Of a stretch of DNA of 15,147 nucleotides, positions 14,389 to 15,147 are shown in pieces. Source of the stretch: an uncultured Alphaproteobacteria bacterium (GTDB lineage Bacteria; Pseudomonadota; Alphaproteobacteria; UBA7887); assembly GCA_913044255.1 (NCBI GenBank), contig CAJWOI010000023.1:1-15147 (forward strand), read 5' to 3'. A program made the translations under genes and the position numbers. Under the pieces are notes generated by a model that searched no databases, was not told the origin of the DNA, and saw nothing but the letters and a program-made list of their open reading frames with translations. How positions within the stretch are numbered: the stretch's first letter is position 1; every line of letters begins with the position of its first letter.

Positions 14389-15147
14389 TCTTAGATACGA
14401 ACTTTTCGTCGTTCGATGGGCGTCCATAAATTGCTTGAAGTGCAACGTCATCAAGAGCATTGGGCGGTCCATCGAATACGATTTTTCCTTCCCTGAGTCC
14501 CACGATTCGCTCAGCATATTTTCGTGCAAATTCAACCTGGTGCAGGCTCACAAGTAGCGTCAGAGAGCCCTCCATTTGAATTTCACGAAGTAAGGTCATG
14601 ATTTCTTCACCTGTTGTCGGATCTAGGCTTGCCACTGGTTCATCTGCAAGTAGAACTTTAGGTTCTTGCGCTAATGCGCGTGCAATCCCGATTCGCTGCT
14701 GCTCACCACCTGATAATGTGTCAGCACGTTCCCATGCACGGGATAGCAAGCCAACTCTGTCTAAGGCGGCATTTGCGATGGTCATATCATCTTGTCGCAT
14801 CAAATATAGTAAACTTCCCAAAGTGGATCGCTTTCCAAGACGACCACATAACACATTCGACATTACGTTGAGTCGCCCAACTAGGTTAAAACGCTGAAAA
14901 ATCATAGCTACGTTTCGACGAATTGCTTGCAAAGATCGGCGTGTAACTAATTTAGACTCCACTTTTACTGCCCCGGTACTCGGTTTTTCGAGTCCATTGA
15001 CACAACGTAATAGTGTAGATTTTCCAGCCCCACTTGGTCCTAAAATTACTACAAAACTTCCTGAAGCTATATCAAGGTTGATATCCCCTAGAGCCACAAA
15101 ACCATTCTCAAATTTTTTGGAAACACCAAAAATTGAAATTGCTGGTA
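14369..15147 (-). CDS. phnC: Phosphonate-type ABC transporter ATPase (5' end beyond the window)
   Basis: The cytoplasmic ATPase driving the two permeases, with 258 residues visible. Counted from the first visible codon, Walker A is at 36-44 (GPSGAGKST), the Q-loop at Gln84 (IFQRFN), the signature at 144-149 (LSGGEQ), Walker B at 164-170 (LLADEP region) and the H-loop at His202 (LVSLHQ). All are intact. A GTG at 15095-15097 could be read as a start, but the frame continues unbroken to the window edge and encodes AISIFGVSKKFENGFVALG, the normal first beta strands of an ABC ATPase. The true start therefore lies just outside and the gene is cut by the window, not damaged. Only a few codons should be missing. 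Confidence 0.92.
   Translation of the reverse strand, partial: PAISIFGVSKKFENGFVALGDINLDIASGSFVVILGPSGAGKSTLLRCVNGLEKPSTGAVKVESKLVTRRSLQAIRRNVAMIFQRFNLVGRLNVMSNVLCGRLGKRSTLGSLLYLMRQDDMTIANAALDRVGLLSRAWERADTLSGGEQQRIGIARALAQEPKVLLADEPVASLDPTTGEEIMTLLREIQMEGSLTLLVSLHQVEFARKYAERIVGLREGKIVFDGPPNALDDVALQAIYGRPSNDEKFVSKNEDRIV

Noticed and set aside
14389..14535. Longer start for the first permease
   Set aside because: These 49 codons lie inside the ATPase gene in another frame and show no membrane-protein character; the shorter start gives the family's usual length.
1..15147. tRNA, rRNA, CRISPR or transposon signatures
   Set aside because: No cloverleaf-like segment, regular spaced repeats, transposase or terminal inverted repeats were recognised on reading both strands.

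Overview
The window looks like a chromosomal segment from a free-living Gram-negative bacterium, most likely a pseudomonadote. It encodes an outer-membrane TonB-dependent receptor, an OprP/OprO-type porin, a Tat-exported molybdoenzyme with a periplasmic cytochrome c, and a phosphonate-type ABC importer. Base composition is moderate, with AT-rich intergenic DNA. No rRNA, tRNA, CRISPR array, transposase or phage gene was seen, so the taxonomy cannot be narrowed from sequence alone.

Layout from left to right. Positions 50-5703 (minus strand) hold a sensor kinase, an NtrC-like response regulator that overlaps it by 8 bp, and then a TonB-dependent receptor behind its own candidate promoter. Positions 5939-7924 (minus) hold an intact OprP/OprO-type porin followed by a frameshifted remnant of a second copy of its C-terminal third. 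Positions 8171-9798 (minus) hold a sulfite dehydrogenase pair: the molybdopterin subunit SorA and the monohaem cytochrome SorB, coupled by an ATGA overlap. Positions 10019-11116 (minus) hold an enolase-superfamily enzyme of the mandelate racemase subgroup. It is divergent from a Rieske non-haem iron oxygenase at 11451-12689 (plus), with a 334-bp control region between them. Positions 12791-15147 (minus) hold two PhnE-type permeases and a PhnC-type ATPase that runs off the right edge.

How the genes may work together (inference). SorAB oxidises sulfite in the periplasm and passes electrons to cytochrome c. The porin and the TonB receptor are outer-membrane entry routes, and the Phn-type transporter carries a small oxyanion or organophosphonate-like solute across the inner membrane. 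The Rieske oxygenase and the mandelate-racemase-like enzyme would act on an organic substrate in the cytoplasm. The two-component system lies between the porin and the receptor genes and may control one or both.

The most unusual feature is this two-component pair. The regulator keeps the full NtrC architecture, but its GAFTGA loop is replaced by a serine-rich stretch of the same length and its Walker B aspartate is asparagine. Its kinase has HN in place of HE/HD at the phospho-acceptor site. A matching set of AT-rich dyads lies in front of the receptor gene. This suggests a sigma-54-independent, possibly ATPase-deficient NtrC-like regulator with a local target.
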